From: Bacteroidetes bacterium GWF2_29_10
GTDB lineage: Bacteria > Bacteroidota > Bacteroidia > Bacteroidales > GWE2-29-8
DNA length: 40,171 nt
Assembly: GCA_001768555.1 (NCBI GenBank)
Contig: MEOD01000046.1
Coordinates: 1 to 40,171 of the forward strand
Direction: 5' to 3'
Shown here: piece after piece, positions 24,640 to 34,079 of the stretch
Layout of the letters: each line of letters opens with the position of its first letter
How positions within the stretch are numbered: position 1 is the first letter of the stretch
Notes under the pieces: model-generated
The model's input: the letters and a program-made list of their open reading frames with translations, nothing else
Databases searched by the model: none
Told to the model about the DNA's origin: nothing
Translations under genes and position numbers: made by a program

Positions 24640-26115
24640 TTAATATGCTTTAGCAAATACAACTCTTCTAGAAGATGGTTTCCCTGTTAATATACAAAGA
24701 CCATTTTCTTCTTTGCAATCAAGAGGGATACATCGAATAGTTGCTTTAGTTAATTCTTTTATTTTTTGTTCGGTTTCATCTGTTCCATCCCAATGAGCAT
24801 AAACAAAACCTCCTTTATTTTCAATTATATCCACAAATTCATCCCATGTATTAGCATGAAAAGTATTATTTTCTCTAAAGTCTAAAGCTTTTTGATAAAG
24901 ATTTGCTTGAATATTTTCAAGAAGGTTTAACACTTTATTTGCTATATCATCTTGTTGGTAAGTAGCTTTCTCTAAAGTGTCTCTACGTGCTATTTCTAAT
25001 GTATTATTTTGAATATCTCTAGGTCCTATTGCAATTCTAAGAGGAATTCCTTTTAACTCGTATTCTGCAAACTTCCATCCTGGTTTTTGAGATTCATCAT
25101 TATCATATTTTACAGATATTCCTTTTTTCTCTAAAGATTGCTTAATTTCTTTAACTTTTAAATTAATTGTTTCAAGCTCTGCTTCTGTTTTATGTATAGG
25201 AATAATTACAACTTGTATAGGTGCTAGTTTTGGCGGAACAACAAAGCCTTTATCATCAGAATGTGCCATAATTAAAGCTCCCATTAACCTTGTAGAGACA
25301 CCCCAAGAAGAAGCCCATACATAATCTGACTTTCCTTCTTTATTAGTAAATTTAACATCAAATGCTTTTGCAAAGTTTTGGCCTAAGAAATGAGAAGTAC
25401 CCGCTTGCAAAGCCTTTCCGTCCTGCATTAAAGCTTCAATACAATATGTTTCTTCTGCTCCAGCAAAACGTTCATTAGGAGTTTTAATTCCTCTTAATAC
25501 AGGTATTGCCATGAACTTTTCAGCAAATTCAGTGTAAACATTTAGCATTTTTTCAGTTTCTTCAATAGCTTCATCTCTAGTTGCATGAGCTGTATGCCCT
25601 TCTTGCCATAAAAATTCAGTTGTCCTAAGAAATAATCGAGTTCTCATTTCCCATCTTACAACATTTGCCCATTGGTTAATTAATATTGGTAAATCTCGGT
25701 ATGATTGAATCCAATTTCTGTAAGTATCCCATATAATTGTTTCAGAAGTAGGACGAACAATAAGTTCTTCTTCAAGTTTTGCCGTTTCATCAACAACAAC
25801 ACCTGAACCATCTTCTGCATTTTTTAATCTGTAATGAGTAACAACTGCACATTCTTTGGCAAAACCTTCAACATGAGATGCTTCTTTGCTAAAGAAAGAT
25901 TTTGGAATAAATAAAGGAAAATAAGCATTTACATGTCCTGTATCTTTAAACATTTTATCTAATGCAGCTTGCATCTTTTCCCATACAGCAAAGCCATTAG
26001 GTTTAATAACCATACATCCTCGAACGGGAGAATTTTCTGCTAACCCAGCCTTTTTTATTATATCATTGTACCACTGTGAATAGTTTTCTGCTCTTGAAAT
26101 TATTTCTTTACTCAT
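24640..26115 (-). CDS. proS: Prolyl-tRNA synthetase (archaeal/eukaryotic-like short type)
   Basis: A 491-residue class II aminoacyl-tRNA synthetase without the bacterial editing insertion, i.e. the ProS type 3 form common in Bacteroidota. Seen: [18 protein letters not shown], motif-2 region [16 protein letters not shown] and [20 protein letters not shown], motif 3 region with [12 protein letters not shown], the anticodon-binding domain (VVIIPIHKT), and the C-terminal domain ending VVFAKAY. It charges tRNA-Pro in the cytosol. A -7-like promoter lies upstream, and the trans-sulfuration enzyme gene follows. Confidence 0.96.
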   Translation of the reverse strand: MSKEIISRAENYSQWYNDIIKKAGLAENSPVRGCMVIKPNGFAVWEKMQAALDKMFKDTGHVNAYFPLFIPKSFFSKEASHVEGFAKECAVVTHYRLKNAEDGSGVVVDETAKLEEELIVRPTSETIIWDTYRNWIQSYRDLPILINQWANVVRWEMRTRLFLRTTEFLWQEGHTAHATRDEAIEETEKMLNVYTEFAEKFMAIPVLRGIKTPNERFAGAEETYCIEALMQDGKALQAGTSHFLGQNFAKAFDVKFTNKEGKSDYVWASSWGVSTRLMGALIMAHSDDKGFVVPPKLAPIQVVIIPIHKTEAELETINLKVKEIKQSLEKKGISVKYDNDESQKPGWKFAEYELKGIPLRIAIGPRDIQNNTLEIARRDTLEKATYQQDDIANKVLNLLENIQANLYQKALDFRENNTFHANTWDEFVDIIENKGGFVYAHWDGTDETEQKIKELTKATIRCIPLDCKEENGLCILTGKPSSRRVVFAKAY

Positions 26116-26164
26116 AAATTTACTTTAATGGTATAAAATTTGTAACTATAATTCATAATCGTGG

Positions 26165-26172
26165 CAAATTTA
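26165..26172 (-). promoter_or_regulatory. Candidate -7 promoter element of proS
   Basis: On the minus strand TAAATTTG, a full match to TAnnTTTG, about 50 bases upstream of the proS start. Confidence 0.5.
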
Positions 26173-26203
26173 ATAATTTAAAATATTATTGGAGGGTAAA
26201 AAA

Positions 26204-27895
26204 ATGAATAATTATTATAAACTTACAATTTTAGCAATAACAATAACTTTTATTGCTTTAGGTTGTTCTACAACAACAAACATAACAAGCAAACAATATG
26301 ATGATGTATACTACTCTCCATCAAAAGATAATAAAGAGATAGATAACATTAATATTGCAAAAGAAACAACACCTATTGTTTCTAAAAATATTAATAATGA
26401 GAATAATTACACGGAAAGTGATAATAATGATAATAATAATTACAATCCAGATAATTACTCTAATTTAACAGAAAGATATTTAAATCAAGAAAACAATAAC
26501 GCTTCTGAAAATGAAAATATTCAAAATAATAATTTGCCAGATGACAATGAATATAATTATTCTGATAATGGAAGTAGCCAAAATATAACAAATAATTATT
26601 ATAATTATGACGATTATTATGATTATGCTTACACTTCAAGAATACGAAGATTCTATAATCCTAGTTTATCTTATGGCTATTATGATAATTACTATACAAA
26701 TAGATACTTTTATGATTATGATCCATTCAATTGGGGAGTAAGTATTTATTCTGGATATAATTGGTGGTTACCTAGTTTTTATTTATCATATAGTCCTTTC
26801 CATTCTTATAATTACGGGTTTGGCTATTATGACAATTGGTATATAAATCCATTTTATTATTCTAACTATTATAATCCTTATTATCAAGGGTTTTATCACA
26901 ATTACCACCACGAAAATTACTACAATAATTCATCTGACAATTGCTATTATAATTCTTATGATAAAAACTCATATTATGGAAGTAGAAATTACAGTTCATT
27001 ATCAAATGGGTCTTCAAAGGAAGACTTTCATAGCAGGTTTCAACGCTCTGTTGCAACATCATCAAGTAAAACTATAATAGGTAATGATGTAAATAATTCA
27101 GGAACATCAAACACAAATTTTAATAAACCATTAAAACAAACATCTTTTGACAGAACAAATGATTATAAAACTATTAGTAATGGTAATGCCCCTACAAACA
27201 TGAATATTAATCCTAATAACAATCAAAATAAAATTACTACAACAAATGATTCTAAATTAAACAAAAATAAGTTTAATATAGAAAACAAGTCAATGCAAAA
27301 TGAGGTAAAAACAATAAATGGTAATGCTTTCAATGACAATAAAATAAATTCTATAAATAAAGATTTTCAAAAAACAGATAAAACCTCTACAAACAAAATA
27401 GATATTGACAATTACAACTTTTCAAATAAACAAGAAAACATAAACAATACAAATAATAACGAGAAAGATAAATTCAATAAAATTCAAGATAAATACAATT
27501 CTAAATACAATAATAATAAAACAACAACAAACTATAATCAAAATAATAGTAATAGAATTAACGAAAATGTAAATAAATCAGAAATTAAGACATATACTTC
27601 ACCAGCACATAATAACAAAAAATCAAATGACACATATACTAGTCCTAAATATAACCAAAATATAAACCAGGAACGTAATAATGCTCCAACAAAAATAAAC
27701 AATAATCAACAAAAAGATGATGTTAGAACTTATAGTAACCCAAACAATAATAATACTATAAGACAAAGCGCTCCTTCTAGAAACAATAATACAAATACTT
27801 ATAATAATAGCAATAATTCGGTAAGACAAAGCGCTCCTTCTAGAAGTAACAACACAAGCAATAATAGCTCTGGAACAAATAATAGAAGAAGATAA
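26204..27895 (+). CDS. Asn/Tyr-rich low-complexity lipoprotein
   Basis: The ORF track starts at a TTG (26189), but ATG 26204 is preferred: GGAGG at 26191-26195 sits 8 bases upstream of it. The 563-residue product begins with a lipoprotein signal peptide ending in FIALGC (lipobox, Cys about residue 21). After that: an Asn/Asp/Glu-rich segment, a Tyr/Asn-rich middle (YYDNYYTNRYFYDYDPFNWG, several YY and NWW clusters), and a long Asn/Lys/Thr/Ser-rich tail. The tail ends in two copies of a RQSAPSRNNN-type repeat whose DNA is repeated too (AGACAAAGCGCTCCTTCTAG). No catalytic domain is visible. It is probably an outer-membrane-anchored surface or periplasmic protein; Tyr/Asn-rich middle regions of this type occur in Bacteroidota lipoproteins. 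A FadL-type porin gene follows 25 bases later, likely in one operon. Confidence 0.75.
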   Translation: MNNYYKLTILAITITFIALGCSTTTNITSKQYDDVYYSPSKDNKEIDNINIAKETTPIVSKNINNENNYTESDNNDNNNYNPDNYSNLTERYLNQENNNASENENIQNNNLPDDNEYNYSDNGSSQNITNNYYNYDDYYDYAYTSRIRRFYNPSLSYGYYDNYYTNRYFYDYDPFNWGVSIYSGYNWWLPSFYLSYSPFHSYNYGFGYYDNWYINPFYYSNYYNPYYQGFYHNYHHENYYNNSSDNCYYNSYDKNSYYGSRNYSSLSNGSSKEDFHSRFQRSVATSSSKTIIGNDVNNSGTSNTNFNKPLKQTSFDRTNDYKTISNGNAPTNMNINPNNNQNKITTTNDSKLNKNKFNIENKSMQNEVKTINGNAFNDNKINSINKDFQKTDKTSTNKIDIDNYNFSNKQENINNTNNNEKDKFNKIQDKYNSKYNNNKTTTNYNQNNSNRINENVNKSEIKTYTSPAHNNKKSNDTYTSPKYNQNINQERNNAPTKINNNQQKDDVRTYSNPNNNNTIRQSAPSRNNNTNTYNNSNNSVRQSAPSRSNNTSNNSSGTNNRRR

Positions 27896-27920
27896 TTTAA
27901 ATTAAAAAAAACAATAAAAA

Positions 27921-29363
27921 ATGAAAAATTTATATTTAATATTATGCATAATACTTACTAGCTTTGTAATGAAAGCTCAGACAAGTGTTGACGCATTGCG
28001 ATATTCGCAAAAAAAAATAGCAGGTACCGCAAAATATGTATCTATGGGAGGTGCTTTTAGTGCTTTGGGTGCTGACATTTCTTGCTTAACTACAAATCCA
28101 GCAGGATTAGGTGTTTACAGAAGTTCTGAATTTACAATAACTCCATCTTTCTATATGTCTGACGCTATGTCAGAATATCAAAATTTAAAATATAGTGACG
28201 TAAAATATAATTTCAATTTTGGTAATATAGGGCTTGTTTTTAATAATAAAATACCAGATAGACTTGAGGCAAACAAGTGGAAATCTGTATCTTTTGGTTT
28301 TGGATATAATAAATTAAATAATTTTAATGAAAGAATTATAACAGAAGGATATAATAATAGCTCCTCAATTCTTGATGAATGGCAATTAAGAGCTAACGGC
28401 TCTAATGCTGAAGACCTATCTCCTTTCGATACTCAACTTGCTTATGATACTTGGTTAATAGACACTCTTGGTAGCAATACTAATTATACAACAGCAATGA
28501 ATTCGTATGGTCAATTGCAAAGAAAATCCTTAACAGCAAAAGGAGGTATAAGTCAGTTTAATTTTAGTTTTGGAGCAAACTATGATGATAGAATATATCT
28601 TGGTGCAGGAGTAGGTTTTACTTCTCTTAGGTATGTAGAAGATGGGATATATGTGGAAGATGATGTTAAAGATGCAATATATGATTTTAAATCATTAAAA
28701 GTTGAAGATTATCTAAAAACTACAGGTGCTGGTATTGATTTCAAAGTAGGAGTTATATATAGAGCTCAAGATTGGCTAAGGTTAAGCGCAGCATTTCATA
28801 CCCCAACTTTTTATGCAATGGAAGATGAATATAATCGTACAATATCATCATCTTTTGATAATGGAGATGGATATGAAGCTAGTTCTCCATCAGGTAATTT
28901 CGAATATGCAATGACTACACCTTTTAAAGCTATTGGAGGAATGGCTTTTGTAATTAATAAAATTGCTATTATTAGTACAGAATATGAGTATTCTGATGTT
29001 TCTGAAACAAGGTTTAGAGAAGATAACACCGATTACTTTGATGTGAACAATTCTATTAAAAGAAGCTATGATTCTCAACATAATTTACGTTGTGGTACAG
29101 AAATTAACTTAAATCCAATTAGTTTACGTTTAGGTTTTGCTTATTCTACCTCCCCTTACAAAACTAATATTTTAAATAATGGAGAAACATTTGTTTACTC
29201 AGCAGGTATAGGATATAGAGAGAAAAACTTTTTTATAGATCTTGCTTACCAATTGTATAATAAAACAGAAAAATATTATCTGTATAACGAAAATCTTGCT
29301 CCTCCTTTTGAAACAAAATACACAAATTCTTTAATAGCTTTTACTTTTGGATATAAGTTTTAA
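27921..29363 (+). CDS. Outer membrane protein, OmpP1/FadL/TodX-like family
   Basis: A 480-residue beta-barrel. It has a signal peptide (residues 1-19, LYLILCIILTSFVMKAQ). The mature start TSVDALRYSQKKIAGTAKYVSMGGAFSALGADISCLTTNPAGLGVY is typical of the FadL/OmpP1 family (the NPAGLG motif). Alternating hydrophobic strands continue to the end, which closes with AFTFGYKF, an aromatic C-terminal signature for BAM-dependent insertion. The family includes channels for hydrophobic compounds, but many Bacteroidota members are of unknown cargo, so substrate cannot be assigned. It is 25 bases downstream of the lipoprotein gene and converges with hflX (15-base gap). Confidence 0.85.
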   Translation: MKNLYLILCIILTSFVMKAQTSVDALRYSQKKIAGTAKYVSMGGAFSALGADISCLTTNPAGLGVYRSSEFTITPSFYMSDAMSEYQNLKYSDVKYNFNFGNIGLVFNNKIPDRLEANKWKSVSFGFGYNKLNNFNERIITEGYNNSSSILDEWQLRANGSNAEDLSPFDTQLAYDTWLIDTLGSNTNYTTAMNSYGQLQRKSLTAKGGISQFNFSFGANYDDRIYLGAGVGFTSLRYVEDGIYVEDDVKDAIYDFKSLKVEDYLKTTGAGIDFKVGVIYRAQDWLRLSAAFHTPTFYAMEDEYNRTISSSFDNGDGYEASSPSGNFEYAMTTPFKAIGGMAFVINKIAIISTEYEYSDVSETRFREDNTDYFDVNNSIKRSYDSQHNLRCGTEINLNPISLRLGFAYSTSPYKTNILNNGETFVYSAGIGYREKNFFIDLAYQLYNKTEKYYLYNENLAPPFETKYTNSLIAFTFGYKF

Positions 29364-29378
29364 TAAAGCACAGGTTTA

Positions 29379-30599
29379 TTAAAATATATTTTCAATATCT
29401 CTATTATTGGCTATAATATTATTTGGGTATTTAGATAAATGAATATCTTTTATAAAATCATAAATATAATTTCTAAACTCTTCTATGTTTACTTTCTCTT
29501 TTGCAGAAATAAATATACAAGGAATGTTTGATGTAGCCATCCATGTACTTTTTAATTCATCTAAATTGTAATTATTTCTATTTTTAGGAGTTAAATCATA
29601 AGGGTCTTTTTCTACATAATTGTAAGCATCAATTTTATTAAAAACGAGAATACAAGGTTTGTCTATAACTTTAATATCTACTAGTGTTTGTTTCACGACA
29701 TTAATATGGTCTTCAAAATTGCTATGAGATATATCAACCACATGTATTAGTAAATCTGCCTCTTTTAACTCATCAAGAGTCGATTTAAATGACTCAATAA
29801 GGTGATGAGGCAACTTTCGAATAAACCCAACCGTATCTGATAGTAGAAATGGAATATTATTAATAACAACCTTTCTAACAGTAGTATCTAATGTTGCAAA
29901 AAGTTTGTTTTCTGCAAACACATCAGCTTTACTAAGGAGATTCATTATTGTAGATTTTCCTACATTTGTATATCCCACCAAAGAAACCCTAACCATGTTT
30001 TCCCTACTTTTTCTTTGAGTAAGCATTTGTTTATCTATTTCTTTAAGCTTTGCTTTTAAAAGAGTTATTTTTGTTCTAATAATTCGTCTATCTGTTTCTA
30101 TTTCGGTTTCACCTGGGCCTTTTAACCCAATCCCTCCTTTTTGTTTAGAAAGGTGAGTCCATAGATTAGTTAATCTAGGTAATAAGTATTCATATTGAGC
30201 TAATTCTACTTGTGTTTTTGCGTAAGCAGTTCTTGCTCTAAATGCGAATATATCAAGTATTATATGGCTTCGGTCAAGTATTTTGCATTCTAGTACTTCT
30301 TCTATGTTTCTGATTTGAGAAGGGCTTAAATCTTCATCAAATACAGCCATATCTATATTTTCAGCTTGGACATATTCTTTTATTTCACTAAGTTTTCCTT
30401 TCCCAACAAAAGTACGAGGGTCTGGGTATTCAAGTTTTTGTGTAAACTTTTTTAAACATTCTCCTCCAGCAGTATCAATAAGAAATTTTAATTCGTCTAA
30501 ATATTCATTGATGTTTGCTTCATCATATTTGTTTTTTATTACACCAATGATAATTGCTTTTTCTTTTATTTGAATGCTATTTTTTGTTTTTTCTATCAT
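29379..30599 (-). CDS. hflX: GTPase HflX
   Basis: A 406-residue GTPase. The HflX N-terminal domain includes DPRTFVGKGKLSEIKEYV and ECKILDRSHIILDIFAFRARTAYAKTQVELAQYEYLLPRL; the Gly-rich linker is GGIGLKGPGETEIETDRR. The G domain shows G1 GYTNVGKST, G2 region TLDTTVRKV, G3 DTVGFI, G4 NKID and a G5-like ISAKE. HflX binds ribosomes and splits stalled 70S particles, in the cytosol. It starts 13 bases after the trpS stop on the same strand, so the two probably share a transcript. Confidence 0.96.
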   Translation of the reverse strand: MIEKTKNSIQIKEKAIIIGVIKNKYDEANINEYLDELKFLIDTAGGECLKKFTQKLEYPDPRTFVGKGKLSEIKEYVQAENIDMAVFDEDLSPSQIRNIEEVLECKILDRSHIILDIFAFRARTAYAKTQVELAQYEYLLPRLTNLWTHLSKQKGGIGLKGPGETEIETDRRIIRTKITLLKAKLKEIDKQMLTQRKSRENMVRVSLVGYTNVGKSTIMNLLSKADVFAENKLFATLDTTVRKVVINNIPFLLSDTVGFIRKLPHHLIESFKSTLDELKEADLLIHVVDISHSNFEDHINVVKQTLVDIKVIDKPCILVFNKIDAYNYVEKDPYDLTPKNRNNYNLDELKSTWMATSNIPCIFISAKEKVNIEEFRNYIYDFIKDIHLSKYPNNIIANNRDIENIF

Positions 30600-30612
30600 A
30601 AAAATTAATTTC

Positions 30613-31608
30613 TTAGAAATTTCGAAAACCTATAATTTCTCTTACTTGCTTTATGTTTTCCATAGCACTCTGTTTTGCTTTTTCAGTACCAGTATTTACT
30701 ATTTTTTTTATTAATTCATTATTTTCATACACATCTTTAATTTTTTCTCTTATAGGATTTGTGTAATTAATAATATCCTCTGCTAATTGTTTTTTTAGAT
30801 CCCCATATCTTATAGTGCAATCATTATATTTATCTTCAAAGTATTTCACTGTATCTTCTGAAGACATGACATTTAGTAATGTAAATAAATTTTGAATAGA
30901 TTCTGGTTTTTCTTGATTTGGTATGGTTGGCCCTGAATCAGTTACTGCTTTCATTAGTTTCTTTCTTATTTCTTCAGGACTGTCTGAAAGAAATACCGCA
31001 TTTCCAGCTCCCTCAGATTTTCCCATTTTTCCTGTACCATCTAATCCAGGAATTTTCACTAATTGTTGTCCAAAATTATACGCCAATGGCTCTGGAAAAA
31101 AATCTGATTTATATATTCTGTTAAATCTATTTGCAAAAGTTCTAGCCATTTCTAAGTGTTGCTCTTGATCTTTACCTACAGGGACCTTATTTGCTCTATG
31201 AATAAGGATGTCGGCTGCCATCAATACTGGATATGTAAATAATCCAGCATTAATGTTATCAGGATGTTTTCTTATTTTTTCTTTAAAAGAAGTGCATCTT
31301 TCTAATTCTCCAATATAGGCATTCATGTTAAGAAATAAGTATAACTCACAAGTTTCTTGTAAGTTACTTTGAAGATATATTGTTGACTTTTCGTAATCTA
31401 ATCCACATGCAATATATTCAGCTAATACTTGTTTCACATTGCCATGCAAATCTACTGGGTTAGGATGGGTTGTTAACGAATGATAATCTGCAATAAAAAA
31501 ATAACAATTATTTTCGTCTTGCATTTTAAGAAAATTTTTAACAGCTCCAAAATAATTACCCAAATGGAGACAACCTGTTGGTCTGATGCCACTTACTACT
31601 ATATCCAT
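30613..31608 (-). CDS. trpS: Tryptophanyl-tRNA synthetase
   Basis: A 331-residue class I aminoacyl-tRNA synthetase of standard bacterial TrpRS length. The HIGH-type motif is HLGNYFGA near residue 17, preceded by SGIRPTGCLHLG; ATP-binding KMSKS appears as GKMGKSEG. The middle region includes VGKDQEQHLEMARTFA (dimer and tryptophan-pocket region). It charges tRNA-Trp in the cytosol. A -7-like promoter lies about 35 bases upstream; hflX follows after a 13-base gap. Confidence 0.97.
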   Translation of the reverse strand: MDIVVSGIRPTGCLHLGNYFGAVKNFLKMQDENNCYFFIADYHSLTTHPNPVDLHGNVKQVLAEYIACGLDYEKSTIYLQSNLQETCELYLFLNMNAYIGELERCTSFKEKIRKHPDNINAGLFTYPVLMAADILIHRANKVPVGKDQEQHLEMARTFANRFNRIYKSDFFPEPLAYNFGQQLVKIPGLDGTGKMGKSEGAGNAVFLSDSPEEIRKKLMKAVTDSGPTIPNQEKPESIQNLFTLLNVMSSEDTVKYFEDKYNDCTIRYGDLKKQLAEDIINYTNPIREKIKDVYENNELIKKIVNTGTEKAKQSAMENIKQVREIIGFRNF

Positions 31609-31637
31609 AATTAATCTATTTATAATAATTTGAATTG

Positions 31638-31645
31638 CAAATTTA
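31638..31645 (-). promoter_or_regulatory. Candidate -7 promoter element of trpS-hflX
   Basis: On the minus strand TAAATTTG, a full match to TAnnTTTG, about 30 bases before the trpS start codon. Confidence 0.5.
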
Positions 31646-31797
31646 TATCAATTTTTAGATATACCGCTCATAATATATTATTAATTAATGACTGCTCTTG
31701 GTTTTAAATAAAATATAAACGGCAGAATCTATAATTAAAGAACTATACCATTAATTATAATACTTTAAATTAATATTAAATTTACAAAGTATAATCT

Positions 31798-31837
31798 AAA
31801 AAAAAACCACTTACAAAGACAAAACTTTGCAAGTGGT
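31798..31837 (-). terminator. Rho-independent terminator of the tRNA gene
   Basis: On the minus strand ACCACTTGCAAAG and CTTTGTAAGTGGT pair (one internal mismatch) around a TTTTGT loop, followed by a run of nine T residues. It lies just after the tRNA 3' end. Confidence 0.88.
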
Positions 31838-31846
31838 AATATTTAC

Positions 31847-31923
31847 TGGTGGTCCCACCTGGGCTCGAACCAGGGACCAACTGATTATGAGTCAGCTACT
31901 CTAACCAACTGAGCTATAGGACC
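31847..31923 (-). tRNA. tRNA-Met (anticodon CAU)
   Basis: Read on the minus strand, the 77-base sequence starts GGTCCTATAGCTCAGTTGG and ends GGTTCGAGCCCAGGTGGGACCACCA (shown here as overall pattern). The acceptor stem GGTCCTA/TGGGACC, D-arm AGCTCAGTTGGTTAGAG, anticodon stem CTGA/TCAG with loop CTCATAA, and T-arm GGTTCGAG are all present, and CCA is encoded. The CAT anticodon could be elongator Met or lysidine-modified Ile2; the absence of initiator features and resemblance to Bacteroidota tRNA-Met favour elongator Met. Confidence 0.9.
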
Positions 31924-31941
31924 AGTATTTCAAAACGAGTG

Positions 31942-31949
31942 CAAATGTA
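31942..31949 (-). promoter_or_regulatory. Candidate -7 promoter element of the tRNA gene
   Basis: On the minus strand TACATTTG matches TAnnTTTG, about 19 bases before the tRNA 5' end, giving a short leader. Confidence 0.5.
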
Positions 31950-32113
31950 AAATTTATTTTTAATACAGCAAAAAAAATAATAATAAAAATTACATTTTTC
32001 TTTATGTAGATAGAAAAATATTTAGTATAGTATTTAATAACAGTAGGTTATTGCTTTATAAAAAAATAAGAATATTACAGGATGCAGATAGTTTTGAATT
32101 AAATTGCAAAAAA

Positions 32114-33400
32114 TTATTCTACAACAATAATTTCCACTCGTCGATTTTTTTGAGATTCAATTTCTGATTTTGGAATTGGATACAACATGAATTTATCACT
32201 AAGGCCTTTAGATGTAATTCTTTTTTTATCTATTCCATTTTCTATTAAATAATTTTCAACAGCTTTAGCTCTATCATTAGATAAAGATTGATAGCTTAAT
32301 TTATCTAATTGAGAAGCATTAATATTTCCATTAACATGTCCCTGTACTTCTATTTTAACATCTAGATTTTCTTTTAAAAAGTCATATAATTGTTTCAGAG
32401 CAGGGGTTGAGGTTGGTAGAAAACGAGACATATTTCCATAAAAATAAATATCATCAATAATAATTTTAGTTCCTTTTACTATTTTGTTAAGCTCTATTCT
32501 ATATATTATATTATTGATGTCTTTTGTATTAACTATTTCTGAATTATAGATATATCCTGTTTTTTTACAATTAATATACACTCTTTTTTTATTAGTTTCT
32601 ACATCCAAAATATTAGTATCTGCTTTAAATTTTATGGTATCCTTGTGATTTATATTTGCTATAAGAATGCTACAGTTTATTTTTTCTTTTGTTTCTTTAT
32701 CAAAGCATGCAATAGAAAACGAATAATAATCTTTATTTATAGGTGTGTTACTATTAATATCTTTATTATTTTTTTTGTTTAATACAGTATCTTTTGGAGG
32801 AATTTTTAATTCATTTTTTTGTTTAATAATAATAGTATGGCCGCTTCCATTTTTATAAACATTGTCAATGGCTATGAGATATTTTTGTTCTTTATGAGGT
32901 GTTATATATTTGCTATAAGCAGTTCCTATTCCTGCTGGTGTGTATATATTATTAGAAGTATCTGAAATACCTGTATATCCGTTTAAAGCTTTATTTACTC
33001 TTGAAATATTAGTTCTTAAAGGTAGTATATTTTTTTCTTTTATTAGTTTACAAGTACTTGAATCAGTATATTCAAATATTAAAAAATCATAGTCATCATT
33101 TTTGTTTATTGGAATAATATCAAAAGTAATTGGGTTGTTACTATTTGATTTGTAAATATACCAAACTGTATTATGCTCTTTTGTAAAGAAATATTTATTG
33201 TATTGTTTATTATTATTGATTTCTAAGATACTTCCGTACCCTAATGGAGGATTGGTTGGACCATAAATACTATCATTAATCAATATTGCATTTTTGCAAT
33301 CTGCATTTTTAAGAGAAATTAAGTATTTTGATTGAGAAAATGTTACTTGTTGTGAAATGATAAGGAGTAATAATATTTTATAAACAGTTATTTTCTTCAA
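32114..33400 (-). CDS. OmpA-domain outer membrane protein
   Basis: A 428-residue secreted protein. Signal peptide residues 1-22 (YKILLLLIISQQVTFSQ). A Bacteroidota-type N-terminal part follows (CKNAILINDSIYGPTNPPLG, VWYIYKSNSNNPITFDIIP; similar to the IgA-Fc/prolyl-endopeptidase-like extracellular domains seen with OmpA proteins). A C-terminal OmpA/MotB peptidoglycan-binding domain (about 310-428) has IEVQGHVNGN, LSNDRAKAVENYLIENGID and QKNRRVEIIVVE. It would tie an outer-membrane surface structure to the cell wall. It lies 5 bases after the 33406 gene on the same strand and probably completes that operon. Confidence 0.85.
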   Translation of the reverse strand: MKKITVYKILLLLIISQQVTFSQSKYLISLKNADCKNAILINDSIYGPTNPPLGYGSILEINNNKQYNKYFFTKEHNTVWYIYKSNSNNPITFDIIPINKNDDYDFLIFEYTDSSTCKLIKEKNILPLRTNISRVNKALNGYTGISDTSNNIYTPAGIGTAYSKYITPHKEQKYLIAIDNVYKNGSGHTIIIKQKNELKIPPKDTVLNKKNNKDINSNTPINKDYYSFSIACFDKETKEKINCSILIANINHKDTIKFKADTNILDVETNKKRVYINCKKTGYIYNSEIVNTKDINNIIYRIELNKIVKGTKIIIDDIYFYGNMSRFLPTSTPALKQLYDFLKENLDVKIEVQGHVNGNINASQLDKLSYQSLSNDRAKAVENYLIENGIDKKRITSKGLSDKFMLYPIPKSEIESQKNRRVEIIVVE

Positions 33401-33405
33401 TTAAA

Positions 33406-33969
33406 TTAATTGACTTTAAAAATAACGTAGTTTATTCGGATGTTTTTGTCCATTACTTCATCAGATTTTATTCTGATTCTAACAGTATTCATATCTACTA
33501 CTCTTGCGTATTTGACAAACATGTTATAATCTTGAGTAGCATCTGTTATTACTGCATTTACAAGATAACTTATCTCTGGAGAACTTGTTTGAGGTGTTTT
33601 TATTGCCACATCATAAACAGTATCCTTATTAGCCAATACATTTTTTAATACTATGGAACCTGATGCAACTTGAGGTGTAAGTACTTGCCAATATTCAGCC
33701 TTATTAGTAACATTTAATGTATCAAAAAAACAAAACTTATTAATGTCTAAATCATAAACTATTAAAGAACGAGCAGGATTGTTTATGTTTAATCTTTCTG
33801 TTGTATGCATTCTAGGTATTAATAATCCTTTATCTAAAGATTCGATATCTAACATCGCACTTTGATTTGGAGTAGTAGTACCTATACCAACATTTTTCTG
33901 TGCAAAAGTTTTAAAAGTTGTACATAAAACAACTACAGTAATAATCAATATATATTTTTTCATTTTCAT
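33406..33969 (-). CDS. Secreted protein with tail-fibre-like N-terminal motif
   Basis: A 187-residue protein with a signal peptide (KKYILIITVVVLCTTFKTFAQ). The mature start [19 protein letters not shown] and KGLLIPRM is a motif repeated in Bacteroidota extracellular fibre proteins and phage tail-fibre-like trimerising domains. The same [10 protein letters not shown] element occurs near the C-terminus of the collagen-like protein encoded next door (34080..35768), which suggests that the two assemble together. The rest (about 90-187) is beta-rich with no domain I recognise. A second ATG two codons in is an alternative start. It is read before the OmpA gene, 5 bases apart. Confidence 0.75.
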   Translation of the reverse strand: MKMKKYILIITVVVLCTTFKTFAQKNVGIGTTTPNQSAMLDIESLDKGLLIPRMHTTERLNINNPARSLIVYDLDINKFCFFDTLNVTNKAEYWQVLTPQVASGSIVLKNVLANKDTVYDVAIKTPQTSSPEISYLVNAVITDATQDYNMFVKYARVVDMNTVRIRIKSDEVMDKNIRINYVIFKVN

Positions 33970-34079
33970 AACTTAATTTGTCAATTTTTTTGCTAAATTA
34001 AAATAAATTTTAATATCAGATACAAAGTTTATTTTTTTAATAATAAATTTTTGTTTTTTTCTTTAATTATTTATTGATT

